From Allantophomopsis cytisporea (lineage: Eukaryota > Ascomycota > Leotiomycetes > Phacidiales > Phacidiaceae), in NCBI GenBank assembly GCA_024752435.1, contig CP103026.1:1612001-1676000 (forward strand): 64,000 nt of DNA. The letters are read 5' to 3'. The position numbers and the translations under genes are program-made. The notes below the pieces were generated by a model that saw only the letters and a program-made list of their open reading frames with translations, ran no database searches and was not told where the DNA came from. Each line of letters starts with the position of its first letter. The first letter of the stretch is position 1. Positions 11,582-23,673 of this stretch are shown piece after piece.

Positions 11582-12746
11582 AAGGGAATGGGGTTTGTTC
11601 TATGTTACGAGTTTCTTTATGGGTACTGTGTGTACTTATGATATTACGACTCTTCTCTTCTTTCGGCGCAAGGTGGATTGACGCAACTTCATAGGCACTA
11701 TAGGATGGTGGAATGGTGGGATGGGGATCTGGCGTTTTAACACACAAGGCTTCACGGCAGGTTGTGATTTTAATGTGATTCTATGTTATTTAATGCTTTG
11801 AACATATTTGTTTATATCAAGAGGACTGAGGCTGCCTGACGTGTCTTTTACCATCTATGAAGTATTTATACGTTGATCAACTTCTTTGTCATCGATAAAG
11901 CAACCCGGCTTCTAGTTCGTTGAGTTCATGAATGAAATCTTGCACGTAAGTCTCATCCTCTTACATCAGGTACTGCATATCTTTTTCTACTCGTCGTCAT
12001 CGCTTTCGTTGTCGACATTCACTTCAGATTCGTCAGGAATCCATGAAACTATAATGATTGACGAAGAGCAAGTAAATGACGACAACAAAGCTATGCTGAC
12101 GACTTACATCCCAATGAGGATTTACATTGAAAACATGATTCTTGATGTGGTAATGTCTGATGTTTCATCGGGTGTAAGACGACACCATGAAGGTTACTAT
12201 ATAACTTCATACTACAGTAGCTATAGTCTAGGGAAAACAGTTAAAAGGATAACGGGGAAGTCAGTCAATATAAGTAATTAAGGTCTTTGTCTGGATTATA
12301 TATTTCTTGTCTTCGTTTTATTCAATTCACAACAAGCAAGCAACTACTATAACAGACAAAACCTAATCAATCTTATCAAAGTATCTGAGTAGGTTGTGTT
12401 TTGTGTAATGAATTTTGCCGGATATCAATGGAAGTCAGACCACTAGCCTTGTACTCAACATAGGGAGATGTAGCAACATAAGTCTACATATACGAGTACA
12501 CTCTGTATTGTTCTCTACGAATGTATGAAACCAAATGAATCACAACCATGCTTCGAAGTTTATTTCAATTCTGATATTGGTCATATTTATTTAGATTATA
12601 TTTTTGTCATTAAGTAGTACAATTACATAATATACAAACAACAGTAACGTTGTTGCTCATTCTGTGAGATTCTATCCCACCAAGAAATAAATGCCGTGAA
12701 GTAGGAAACTATCGTACAGATCCGTCATCTCTCGTTAGACACAACT
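11582..12746. other. AT-rich intergenic region
   Basis: About 1.2 kb, AT-rich, with 3' regions of both convergent neighbours. A 117-codon frame at 11928-12281 is Ser- and Ile-rich and matches nothing I know; treated as chance. Confidence 0.5.
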
Positions 12747-14190
12747 TTACACAGCAGGCCACTTTTGATATCCTGGATATATATCGTATTGGCTCTGATC
12801 AATAGATTGGAGTTGAGGGCAACCAAGACCAGAGAGCATGTTCACGATAGTGTTGCTGAGAGGGGCACCAATAGCGGATTCGGGATTCGCAGTGACATCA
12901 GGGCCAGCAGCCTGAATACTCTGGAAGATGAAACATTCAAGATTGTTTCCCTCGAGGAGGGTAGCTCCGTCAAAAACTCCTTTAGTGAGAGATCCAATAT
13001 CAACAGGAGTCAACGTGTCAGGAGATCCAGTGTTACCAGCAACGGTAAGGAGACGTGGGTCCTTGATACCGAAGTCCATAACGTCCAAAAGGAAGCCAGC
13101 GATAGTGTATTCATCACCAATCGCACGCTTGTAGAAATTCTGAGGCATCATCTCATGACCGACTTGGTACACGAAGTCTGATGGTTGATCACCAGTAACG
13201 GCAAAGAAGCCCTTGAACGTTTCCTTATCCAAATAACCCTCTGGATACTCCTCGGATTTGTTCGACATCATGCGTACTGGAAAGGAAAATCCAGCTGGTG
13301 AGACAAGAACACCTGCAAAGGGTGAAAAGAAAAAGTAGTCGTTTCTGCTGACGGAGTCGTCAAATCGCGCCACACGGAAGTCAAAAAGGGCGTCATATTG
13401 AGCGTTTGCGTCAGCGTTCTCGATCAAGGCATCGTAATATTGGACGAATTGAGGAAGCTGGACTTCGTAGTCATTTCCGCTAATCTTTGTTAATATTCAT
13501 CTTTTATTTAATTGATGTTCAAAGCTTACTAAATATATAGATCACCACGAGTTGGCGAAGTGTCTGCTTCATATTTGTTGTGGGAGCCGGAAAGTCCTTG
13601 TGGTTGTCCAGTAAGGCCCAAGACGTTGCCGAGAATGTTCTCATTTGCTGTTGTTGGTCCTCCAATAGAGTAACCTGGTGTAAGAGATAACGGGTTGCCA
13701 TCAAAGACAGTTCCGTACACAGCGAGGAAAGTTCCTAGATCAACAGCCATACCATATGCTATTATCGTTAGCAAAGATCTTTGTACACCGAAGTAGAGTT
13801 CTTACCAGTCTCAGTGGCTGAGATAAAGTCTCCAATGGTACCAACACCATTGTGAGGAAGATAGTTATGATTTGCTAGGGCGTTCAGACCTGGACATGGA
13901 CCACGTTGATCACCGGCATCGAAATCAGGTGGGACAAAGGCATGAGCTCCAGTAGTCTCCACATATTGAGAAGCAGCATCAAAGGTCACTGCTCTCTTCT
14001 TGCGTCTCTCTTTTTCACGGAGCACCTTTGCAACAAGGTTGTCATCGTTGGCTGCTGCTTCAGGGTTGGCCGCATATTTTTTCAGATCTCGTTGTATAGC
14101 AGCGGCCAAAGCTTCTTGCTGAATAGCTGGGAAAGCAGCCACTTGAGAAATAGTAAAGGCAAGTGCCCCTAGACATAAAGAGAACTTCAT
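12747..14190 (-). CDS. Secreted chloroperoxidase-family heme-thiolate peroxidase
   Basis: Three exons: 14190-13806, 13758-13530, 13479-12747; introns of 47 and 50 nt. Product 448 aa. The second in-frame ATG (14190) is chosen because a signal peptide follows directly (MKFSLCLGALAF...SQVAAFPA, cleavage near residue 19). A basic cluster RRKKR at residues 62-66 is a likely Kex2 site, giving a propeptide of about 45 residues. The proximal heme motif PCPGLNALANHNYLPHNG supplies the thiolate ligand (Cys99). The distal motif of this family, Glu-x-Asp-x-Ser-x-x-Arg, is YEADTSPTR with Glu192 as acid-base residue. The third exon begins by completing Tyr in LYIYGNDYEVQLPQF. Expected role: extracellular peroxidase or peroxygenase using hydrogen peroxide; halide use cannot be told from sequence. 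The neighbours give no pathway hint. Confidence 0.9.
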
Positions 14191-15774
14191 CTTGATTTGA
14201 TGTTTCAAGTGAAGAAGAATTGGGTAGAGAAGAGTTGAAGTAAAGATGGAGTAACTAATGATTCGAGAAAGATTGTATCAAGGAAGGAAAAGTAGAGATT
14301 GATATATGATTTTGCCAACCAATTTTATTCCCGTCATCATGCCACTTCATACAATGAAAGAATGACGATGAAGATCTGCAATACGTACCTAGAGAGAATT
14401 CGAAATAGAGCAAGGGAATAAACTTGGGAATAAAGCTAGGCAATTAAGCATACGGGATTGCAGGGCACTAGCTCCTCAAAGGGAACATTCAGCGACGACT
14501 TGTCTCTCCCTCGGCTTTGCGAATTCAGATAACCCGAGAGGCTCAATGAAGATCCATGACCATGTTTGGAGAGTAGGAGTGTCTCCTCCGATGATGGGAA
14601 TTAATATTGACCATATTTGCTGGTGTTTCCAACGCTGCAAGCCGTCCCGAACAGTGATTCGAAGATCCACATATTCTCTAGTTTGAGCAAATACGAATAG
14701 CTGAAGTTTGAATAAGATAGAAAGCGATTGGCCAATGGGAACCAATACATTAGCACATCGACCGACAATGTTTCTTGTGGATTGGCATCAATAACGCGAT
14801 ATAGCCGAGTGAACAAAGTATCCAAACGCATAGCATGTCGATCCTCGAACGCCTTCACAGATGTGTCTCCAGGATCCACAAACCAAAAACACTCTAAGAC
14901 AGAATGAGAAGTGCACCTCGGTGCCCCCACCGTTTACAAAAGTCTATCAGGTGGTGGTTTGACTAGGAATAACGGGCTGAAATCTGCTATTCCATTTTCA
15001 CGGCTGATGAAATCAAAAGAGGCGATACTTGAGAGCAACAACGTGCACATACATCAAACGACAGGGTGGATGTCTGTGCTGTGACGAAATGGCACCAAAA
15101 TAAGCTTATGCGAGCGGTGGTTGACTCCGGTCAGCCACCATTTCATAGCGGGTATGGCGTTTGCACATCACCACATCGCTCAAATGGCTAATCAAGATCT
15201 TTTTACTGAACCGCTCTCTGGATCAGCAAGCTGGGGAATCTAATTTCCCCAATCGAGATCTGAAGATTATGATCCACTTCCCTTTATAGACATCCTCCAT
15301 GGTGATCCCTCTTTCCATGCCATTAAGGCGCTTTATGTCAAGCTCAGCTCACTGAAGCAACACCGCTGCAACCTTACGACCATTTTGGGAGTAGTACCCG
15401 GGGTAGTATTGAAATGCTATCCTTAAATGTCTAAGTACATCTTCGCAGTGAGGAATGGTCATTATTAGGTCGGATGTTGCTGAGGTGTTGTGAGACCTTG
15501 CGTCATCAATAACCTCCTTTATACATCGATCTGACAACTAAGATCTACAGCACCATTTATAAGTAGGTACTCATAGTGTACTCCAGTGGCTTTCTTTCTA
15601 ACAGAAGATATCACAGGTCAATGTTTTCCGTGGGAAATTCTGTTCTTTACGTCTGTGGCGTGTGATGTAGATTTCAGAGTTACCATAAGAGATAATTGTT
15701 AATTTTGCGATCAGGTCGAGAAAACTAGTAAATGAGATCATGACCTCATATTCGTCACTCCGTGGTATGACCCC
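14191..15774. other. Intergenic region with a possible coding relic
   Basis: About 1.6 kb between the peroxidase start and the SSADH stop. Apart from the weak frames at 14476-14930 (listed separately) and a 62-codon minus-strand frame at 15349-15537, I see no gene. The first 250 bases upstream of 14190 are the peroxidase promoter. Confidence 0.4.
14476..14930 (-). pseudogene. Possible frameshifted coding relic, unknown family
   Basis: Two overlapping minus-strand frames, 14930-14601 and 14745-14476, both have protein-like composition. The first contains FEDRHAMRLDTLFTRLYRVID and the second contains REYVDLRITVRDGLQRWKHQ and an aromatic stretch WSWIFIEPLGL. They would form one product only with a shift of frame between about 14650 and 14740; I found no clean intron there. 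It may be a broken gene or chance. No family recognised. Confidence 0.2.
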
Positions 15775-17538
15775 CTAGAAATGACCATCAAGTGTCATAG
15801 TGATAGTCTTTGTAATCAGATATTCTGCCACAGCAACATCTTTGCCAGACTCCTTGCCATATCCCGACTCTTTGATGCCTCCAAATGGAGACTCTGCAGC
15901 CGAAGAGTTTCCTAAAAACATGTCAGCCATGTTTTCATCGCAGGTTTATATGTTGAAACTCACCTGTGTTCATCCCAATCATTCCAGCTTCAAGGTCCTC
16001 CATCAGCCGCCAGACACGATCGATATTCTTGGTAAAGAAATATGAAGCAAGTCCCATCTATTTCTCTTGGTCAGTATTTTCTCCCCACTCTCAATCAGTT
16101 GCGACACTTACACTTGTATCATTAGCCATCGAAACAGCCTCCTCCTCGGTCTTGAAAGGATACAATGCAAGGACTGGAGCGAACGTTTCTTCTCTTGTGA
16201 TCAACATGTTTTTGTTGGCACCAGAGATGATTGTAGGCTCAAAGAAATACCCTCCCTGTTCCTTCAATGCGCCTCCTCCCACCAGAATCTGTCCACCATA
16301 TTTCTTTGCATCCTCTACCTGTGATATTGCCTTATCAATGCCACGTGGAGTAGTTACTGGACCCATGGTTGTGGACTTGTCCGATCCATGTCCAACAACA
16401 AGCTTCTTGGTGCGTTCAAGAAGCATATCCGAGAACTTCTTGTATATGCCCTCTTGAACATACACACGATTTGCTGTTATGCAGGCCTGACCTGCGTGGC
16501 GGAATTTGAGAAGCATGAGCTGGTCTAGACACTGATTCAGGTCTGCATCATCGAAGACCAAGAAAGGGCAATTGCCACCAAGCTCCAGAGTGACTTTCTT
16601 CAGGCCATCTGAACAATGTCTGGCGACCAGTTTTCCAACTCGAGTTGAGCCAGTGAACGTAACCTTCTTGACCTTGGGATGCTTACAGAGCGCCTCGCTA
16701 AGAGCAGGAGTGGTATCAAGATCAGTGGTCAAGACGTTCAAGACTCCCTTTGGGAAACCAGCCTTCTCAGCGAGATGGGCGATGGCCAAGACAGAGAGTG
16801 GCGATTCAGGCGAAGGCTTGCAGATCATTGTACAACCAGCAGCGAATGCTGCTGAAGCCTTTCTCAAAATCATTCTACACCCATTAGTTCTGGGGCAGCA
16901 TTTCAAGTAGACCGAAATACTTACGCAATTGGAAAATTCCATGGTACCAGGGCAGCAGCAACTCCGATAGGTTGCTTGATCGTAATGAGTCTTCGACCAC
17001 CAATCGCAGGAATGCTAACAGTGCCCTGGATTCTTTCTGCTTCACCGGAGAACCACCACGTGAATCCAGTAGCATAGTCAATCTCTGCTCTCGCCTCTGC
17101 GAACGGTTTTCCAGTCTCATAAGTTACGATCTTGGCCAGATCCTCTTTGTTCTCGCGGATGAGCGTGTCCCATTTGAGCAGAAGCTGGGCGCGATTGCGA
17201 GGATTTAGCTTCTTATAGCTCTGAAAGGCTTCATGAGAGCTCTCTACTGCTAAATCTACATCTGATACGTCGCATATTGGCGCTGTTGCCCATACTTTTC
17301 CGGATCCAGGATCTGGGATATTGTCAATATATGCGAAATGCATTTAGATACGGGGTGAATACCGTAGATATCGAACCTCTTGCCTGACTTTGCTTCCACC
17401 CATTCGCCGTTGATATATGATTTATCATGGAAAAGCTCGGGGTTTTCTAGCTGTACAAAAACAATTAGTATAAATCCAATATTTCACCATCATTGCTGAT
17501 AAGGACAGTTCACTGACCTCAAAGGGGAGTTTTGCCAT
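15775..17538 (-). CDS. Succinate-semialdehyde dehydrogenase (NAD(P)+)
   Basis: Six exons: 17538-17518, 17450-17363, 17312-16925, 16874-16112, 16057-15964, 15911-15775; five GT-AG introns of 50-67 nt. Every junction keeps phase and restores aldehyde-dehydrogenase sequence (for example FDIY|DPGSGK, PWNFPIA|MILRKAS, NDTS|MGLASYFFTKN, GMNTG|NSSAAESPFGG). Product 496 aa, normal for the family. Catalytic Glu263 lies in TLELGG and nucleophile Cys297 in HAGQACITANR; the SSADH-type ending PFGGIKESGYGKE is present. Function: oxidises succinate semialdehyde to succinate, the last step of GABA catabolism (yeast UGA2, bacterial gabD). No clear mitochondrial presequence is visible. It is divergent from an aldo/keto reductase gene with a palindromic GATA element between them. 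The subfamily call rests on motifs; a related semialdehyde substrate is possible. Confidence 0.92.
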
Positions 17539-18253
17539 TTTGACGCAGGTCTTTACTAAGACTTAGTTTCAGAGACTTCAATCATCAGATTTTTACGGCA
17601 GAAGTTCTTCTTGGGTTGATACGTTTAATGGTTTTATATTGTTATAAAATGGTGTGCTACATGAGGCTTGGAGTTAAGAGCGCGGGGTCGTATCTTCCCC
17701 GCAATCTATCGGGAATATGGAGTCATGATTAACGTACACACTACAAACCTTCCCGACTGCAGGACCGTATAAAGGCTATATGATTGAGGTAAAATGCTGT
17801 TGACACTGCTATAAGCAGGAAAGCCCCCATATTTGTATATTAGGTGAGCCTTCTTCAATGCAATGAATGCATGACTCTATTTATTAAAGCCCTTGAATCG
17901 ATGGCGACCGATAAAGAGGATGCCTCTTACAGGGCCTACTTCACATAGATCTTGTCCCCTGGTCCTTTTAGTTCAACGCATGAATGTTTCCGTTGTTCAT
18001 GTTTAATGCCCGGGCATCTAAACGGCAAGCAGCAGGACTTTGCTCTAGATAAGTTATCAGGCAAATGCTGTACTCTGCAAATTCAAGCACTGGATTATTG
18101 ATTCCAGCACAGTCGGCAAACCCAGCAGGAGACTAGATCTTGGCCATTATTTTACCGACCAGTACTTCTATAAATTTATGATTTGGGAATAAAATCCTCA
18201 ACTGATTTTATAGGGTTTTCGTTGATGTTCGGCGCATACTATCTCGTATATCC
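17539..18253. other. Divergent promoter between SSADH and aldo/keto reductase
   Basis: 715 bp between two start codons pointing away from each other. It holds a GATAA near 17911 and a palindromic GATA pair at 18048-18058. No coding sequence seen. Confidence 0.5.
18048..18058. promoter_or_regulatory. Palindromic GATA pair, candidate AreA/GATA-factor site
   Basis: GATAAGTTATC is a perfect inverted pair of GATAA with one base between, 206 bp upstream of the first ATG of the reductase and about 510 bp from the SSADH ATG. Fungal GATA factors of the AreA/NIT2 type bind HGATAR and prefer closely spaced pairs. Binding is inferred only from sequence. Confidence 0.35.
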
Positions 18254-19821
18254 ATGTCGTCACCAACATTCGGTCGCTGTATGAATACCTTAAATGTTGC
18301 ACTTCAACATCTTAGGCATGGGAATGATGGCATCATACTACGTTCCCCACTCAATAACACCGTTAAGTCCGGCATACTCCATAGACATTTTCGGTCTACG
18401 ACAGCTATAAGAACAGCTTCTCCGCTTTGTGGAAAACATTCAGTCATTTCTAAATCATTGAACAATAGCTTCAGACAACAATCAACAACCACAAAAATGC
18501 CTGAGACACCCAAAGCTCTCCTCGAGTCCTTTGAGAACTCCAAGGCCGAGTATGTCAATCTGGGCAAAAGTGGTTTGAAGGTGTCAATTCCCAGTAGGTC
18601 CAAAGCGTGTGAAGAGTTGGCGAATAACCAAAGCTGATAAATCCAAAGTTTTCGGTGCGATGAGTATTGGTCATACCGATTGGGCTCCATGGGTCATGGA
18701 CGAAGAGAAGGTAGAGCTATCTGTTCACATTCGTAAAGATTTAAATAAAAATACTAATGAAGCTTCTATAACAGTCTTTGCCTTTACTCAAAGCAGCTTA
18801 TGACAGGGGCCTCAATACCTGGGATACTGCCAATGTGTATTCGAATGGAGTTTCCGAGGAAATCATTGGGAAGGCCCTGAAGAAATACAACATTCCTCGA
18901 CACAAGGTGGTACTACTCTCCAAGTGTTTCTTCCCAGTTGGTGAGGAGCCTGGCATCAGAGCATTGTTCTGCATGGACAAAATCAACCCAAACAAAGACT
19001 ACGTCAACCAGCATGGTAAGTACACGAGTACTCCAGCAAGAGAAGGGCTGTTTGTTCTAAGAAAATGATTGACGTATCAAAGGTCTTTCCCGAAATGCGA
19101 TATTTTCTTCTGTCAATGCCTCCCTGAAGCGCCTCGACACCGATTACATCGACCTCCTCCAGATCCATCGCTTCGATCCAAACACCCCAATTGAAGAGAC
19201 GATGGAAGCACTCCATGACATCGTGAAGTCTGGAAAGGTCCGATACATTGGTGCTTCGAGTATGTGGGCATCTCAGTTCGCACAAATGCAATTCGTGGCC
19301 GAGAAGAATGGATGGACGAAGTTTATCAGCATGCAGAACCAGTACAGCCTGTTGTACAGAGAAGAGGAAAGAGAGATGATCCGCTTCTGCCATGAGACCG
19401 GTGTTGGTCTTATTCCTGTAAGTTTCTACATGCAAGGTGACACTTTGGGGCTAACATGATACAGTGGGCACCATTGTGCAGAGGTCATTTGGCTCGTCCT
19501 CCAGGAGAATTTGGTAATACCACACGCTCTGCTGGAGAGAAGGAACAAGGGCAGCAGAAGCCATTCGAGACTACTGGAACTGTAGAGCCAGATATTAGCA
19601 TCATCAAGCGTGTACAGGAGCTTGCCGACAAGAAAGGCTGGAAAATGAGTCAAGTTGCTCTAGCTTGGATCAACAGGAACATAAGCAGTCCTATCATCGG
19701 TTTCAGCAGTGTGGACAGAATGGATGAGGCTATTGCTGTCAGAGGTAAGACCTTGACAGAGGAAGAAGTTAAGTATCTGGAGGAACTATATGAGCCAAAG
19801 GCAGTTCTTGGGCACTCTTAA
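18254..19821 (+). CDS. Aldo/keto reductase with possible mitochondrial presequence
   Basis: Five exons: 18254-18593, 18649-18710, 18775-19015, 19083-19417, 19465-19821; introns 55, 64, 67 and 47 nt. Product 444 aa from the first ATG, or 363 aa from ATG 18497 (ACAAAAATGCC). The core is typical: NLGKSGLKVSIP|IFGAMSIGHTDW at the first splice, catalytic tetrad Asp151, Tyr156 (DTANVYSNG), Lys184 (LLSK) and His243 (LQIHRFD), long-form numbering, and the NADPH end IIGFSSVDRMDEAI. It resembles fungal versiconal-hemiacetal-acetate-reductase-type enzymes. The 81-residue extension is rich in Arg, Ser, Asn and His with only one acidic residue, as in mitochondrial targeting sequences, so two products from alternative starts are plausible. 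It is divergent from SSADH; an aldehyde substrate is expected but not identified. Confidence 0.88.
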
Positions 19822-20333
19822 CCCTAGCCACTCAGTAGTTTAAACAATAGAGGAATACAATGATACATAAATTCTTAATTTGGCAATGTACGATAATGTA
19901 CTATGAGGTCCCGAGTGAGTTGTTGGGGTGGCTTGGGGTCATGATAGTCATCAGATGGTTGTCAACAGTTGACGTCAAGACGGACAACTACTTTGCACCA
20001 TATATAAGATTTCAAAAAGACTTGTATGATTACTTGGGTGATCGGCTGTTTACATGTGCTTACAGAAATAGATTGCCTGAAGTATTATAACGGAAACTTA
20101 CCGTAGGTGAGGTACTTCGTTCACTTCCGTTACCTTTGCCTTGAAGACGAGCTTTCCAACGCGCTTCGCACCAATTCTTCTACCACATACGCGTCTAAAT
20201 CTCCAATCTCTCAACTCTCTTCACGCTTTTATCTTCAAAAATCACCACACAAAAACATCTCGATATACTGATAGTCGACACGGAGTCGTCTACGCCGTCA
20301 CTCAATACTTACAGCCGCCCACAGTTGTCCAAG
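19822..20333. other. Intergenic / promoter
   Basis: About 510 bp between the reductase stop and the coiled-coil gene. Pyrimidine-rich from 20150 on, as expected for a leader. No gene seen. Confidence 0.5.
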
Positions 20334-21063
20334 ATGGATACCCACCCAATCACTAACGCCGCGTACTATCCTACTCCGCAATACCAGACCCTGCCACAGC
20401 TTTATGGTCCAGTTATCCTCGAGCCAGTCCCTCACTTGTACGTATAGAATCCTCAATCATCTCAATCATCTGAACCATATTCTACAAGTGTGTAGATAAA
20501 ATTAACGCAATAACAGCATGCTTCCCCCTCTCCCAGACGATGACGATAAGAAAGACTTGGAGGAGGACAAGATGAACTTGGAGAAGATCAAGAAGGAGTT
20601 GGATGACATCAAGAAGAAGTTGCAGGAAGACAAGCTCTTGAAGGAAGAAGATGACTACGCCTGCCTTCGCGACTGGGACGTTGGAGTCACTGCTAGTTCA
20701 GGTGTTTATGACATTGGCAACAAGAATACCACAATTGAGTTACAACTCCCTGTTCGCCGAGCCCGCAAAGTCCAGGTAACCCAAGAATGGGATGAGGAGT
20801 GCCAGGCCCGTCTCGATGAACAGATCCGCCAGGACCTCGCCGAGCAAGCTGAGATGAGTTTGATCATGAAAAAGTTGCTAGAGGATACGGAGGTGTGCGC
20901 GCAGGAACAGAAGAAGATCACCAAGTGGATTGATCACCTCTTTGATCGGGTCAAGGGACAGCAGAAGAAGGTTGCGGAGCTCAGACAGTGGAACATCGAC
21001 TTTATGGAGAAGTTGAGAACCGCTCCCCGTATTGGTAGCACCGGTCGAGAGCAGTCACTTTAA
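20334..21063 (+). CDS. Small coiled-coil protein of unknown function
   Basis: Two exons, 20334-20437 and 20517-21063, with a 79-nt intron (GTACGT ... AACAG). The junction gives PVPHF|MLPPLPDDDDKK in frame, 216 aa in total. The N-terminal 40 residues are rich in Pro, Tyr and Gln (TPQYQTLPQLYGP). Residues 45-75 are a charged heptad-like stretch (EEDKMNLEKIKKELDDIKKKL) and the last 90 residues form a second charged helical region (CQARLDEQIRQDLAEQAEMS; KKVAELRQWNIDFMEKLRT). No known domain recognised and no membrane segment. It could equally be a structural or adaptor protein. The frame and splice site are well supported; function is not. Confidence 0.72.
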
Positions 21064-22172
21064 CGTAACAAACGACAAAGGTCTGATGTGGCCATCTTAC
21101 CACTTGACTGGCTACGGCTTTTAACTCTCGTTGTCACGCTTGTTGCCATGGATAGTTGCTTCTATTGATCGGCGACCAGCAATTCTGACACGCTTGCTTA
21201 CTACCACGAATGGCTTTGTGGGTTGCTTTTCTTTCATTTGACATTGGAATTAGTATTGGTGTGTGATAATTGGTGTGGAGCGGTGAAGGAGCACTGCAAT
21301 TATCGCGAGAAGAAGGCATGATGGATAATGACTGAAGCTTGCTGAGATAAGTGGTTGTTGTAGAAGCAAACTTGTGGTTTCACCCATCCAATCAAAGCCT
21401 TTTTTCACCATCGAACTCTGCCCAGTGAAAAAACAAAGTGAATAAGCTGCCTGCTAATGGCGTAACAAGCAATGAACCAGTTATATGTGATACCACACAA
21501 AACCACTCTATTAATTACCTCCTATTAAACGCACCTTATATGAGTCTTCCTGTAGGTTCAAATTGATTGTTTGAGGGAGCACTACGAACCTAAGAGCTAT
21601 TTATTAACATTGTTAAACTAGAGCTATAATGAGTGTATTATGGTCGTTGCTGTGACAATCAGCGTGACAGCCGTGATCTGTTTCAAGATAAGCTTAGCTA
21701 AGCTCAGCTCAGCTAGAGATTGCATTGGCTTGAATAACTTTAATCAGAATTTATTACTCTTTTCTATTTGAACGTCCTCGATTTCGATATGACTATATCA
21801 GTTTTGCTTTAGTAACTCGATGCATTTATATAACGAATATTATCGGAGCCCTAGCTAGGAACACCCGGTTTCATAAGCTGAATTGTTATTCTGTTATATC
21901 TTGAGGTTAGATATGTTCATGAAGTGATATTGTCAAGAATCAGGCCAGTAAATTAAACATGGGAGGATGAGGGAGTTAAGCTTTGTCCAATCGGGAATAT
22001 CCAACCGAGTATCTCATCCCACTCACGATGCTTATCGGAGAAGGTGCAGCGTGCGACCAGGGTGTCCAAGTAAATTGATGGAACTTCTCAATACTTAAGC
22101 TGTTCTTCTCTGTAGAGCTACAATGTTAGAAATTCGACACTTTCATCACATTAATTCACTATAAGCTTCACC
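21064..22172. other. Intergenic region with GATAAG elements
   Basis: About 1.1 kb, AT-rich in the middle. GATAAG occurs at 21687-21692 and, inverted, at 22031-22036. A 14-bp perfect palindrome (AGCTTAGCTAAGCT, 21691-21704) is followed by AGCTC repeats. No coding frame supported. Confidence 0.5.
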
Positions 22173-23673
22173 ATGGATAAAGATGCTTTGCAAAAACAAG
22201 CTTTAACTCCCGTGACTCTTCCAAGAGCCAATCCAACGATCAGCTATTGGCAAGATCCCCCTGCTGATATTGCAGACCTCAGATCCACGCTTGACTTGCC
22301 AAAGTCTGCAGATGTAGTTATTATTGGAAGTGGGATTACTGGTTCTTGTATCGCTCACAACCTCCTTGAGAAAGATGCCAGCCTGAATATTGTAATGTTG
22401 GAGGCAAGACAGGCTTGTAGCGGGGCTACTGGACGTAATGGTAATTATTTCTCCAATTCAATAATCTGAATTCAACTTCTGGAATCTGAAGATGGGAAGT
22501 TGTGACTTGGAGCTTACATTATTAGGTGGTCATACGAAAGGAGCTTCATACAGAAGCTTTCTCCACAATAGAGATTCTTTGGGCCTGCAAGAAGCTATAA
22601 AAATTGCGCATCTCGAGTACAATAACATCAAAGGTGTGCATGAGTTCTCTAGGAAGTATGGCATAGACTGTGATCTGTACTCTGGGAATACCGTGGATAT
22701 CATCTACGACGAAGCCGGTTGGATCCAGGCCAATAAAGCTGTTGAACTCATGCGGAACACGATGCCCGACGATCTAGAAGGCGCAGCCAAATATACATTT
22801 CACACGTATGAACAGGCGCGAGAGAAGTTTCATGTTCATGGCGACAAGTTTGTCGGTGCGCTTGAGTATGAAGCCGGCAGCTTGAGCGCGTATAAATTGG
22901 TGGTTGGGATTTTGAAGCTGTGCTTAGCAAAGGGACTGAATCTGCAGACGAATACACCTGTTGTGGACCTATTAGATTCGGAAGCACCAACCTGGACTGT
23001 GCGGACTGAGAGGGGAGAGATCAAGGCAAAGAAGGTAGTTATGGCTACGAACGGGTACACTGGGCGTATTTACAGTCGCTTGACAGGTGCCATTGTTCCG
23101 TTGAGAGGCCAGATCACTGCGCATCGACCAGGTCAGAGTATGCCTGCAAGTGGTCTAGAGACCACCTATTCTTTCATACACGCAGATGGATATGAGTACA
23201 TGATTCCAAGGCCAAAAGGAAGTAAATTCGAAAGAGACATTGTCATCGGTGGTGGACTGACCAAAGCGGCCGAAGAAGGACTGTACGAGTATGGGAATAC
23301 TGATGATACGACTCTGAATCCTGAAATCAGCAAATACCTCACCCAAACCACACCGCGATATTTCGGCGACTTGTGGGGAAAAGACCATGATGAAGGACGC
23401 ATCAGGAAGCAATGGTCCGGAATTATGGGCTATTCACCAGACGGGTTCCCATTTGTCGGACCTGTTCCTTCAGCAGAGGGAATATGGATCAGCGCGAGCT
23501 TCCAAGGCCATGGCATGGTTCTATGCTTCATGTGCGCAAGAGCACTGGCGGAGATGATGGTGGGACAGGATGAGAAAATGTACGAGTGGTTTCCGGATGC
23601 TTTCAGAATCTCGGAGCCACGGATGCACATGAGATTTCAAGGAAGATTGCATACCAAACTTGCAGGAGAATAA
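22173..23673 (+). CDS. FAD-dependent oxidoreductase, DAO family
   Basis: Two exons, 22173-22440 and 22526-23673, with an 85-nt intron; the joint restores GATGRNG|GHTKGASYR, the conserved start of this family's first insert. Product 471 aa. The FAD-binding betaalphabeta motif is DVVIIGSGITGSCIA (Gly52, 54, 57). Further family features are the central VVMATNGYTGRIY, the RGQIT stretch and the C-terminal WSGIMGYSPDGFPFVGPVP, where the FAD tail contacts. Members oxidise C-N bonds of amino or imino compounds with oxygen; bacterial gamma-glutamylputrescine oxidase and glycine/D-amino-acid oxidases belong here. The exact substrate cannot be read from sequence. It is followed 476 bp downstream, on the same strand, by a Dal5-type permease, which fits a nitrogenous substrate. 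No peroxisomal SKL end (ends AGE). Confidence 0.9.

Noticed and set aside
11928..12281. 117-codon plus-strand frame
   Set aside because: Ser/Ile/Tyr-rich and motif-free in AT-rich DNA; likely chance.
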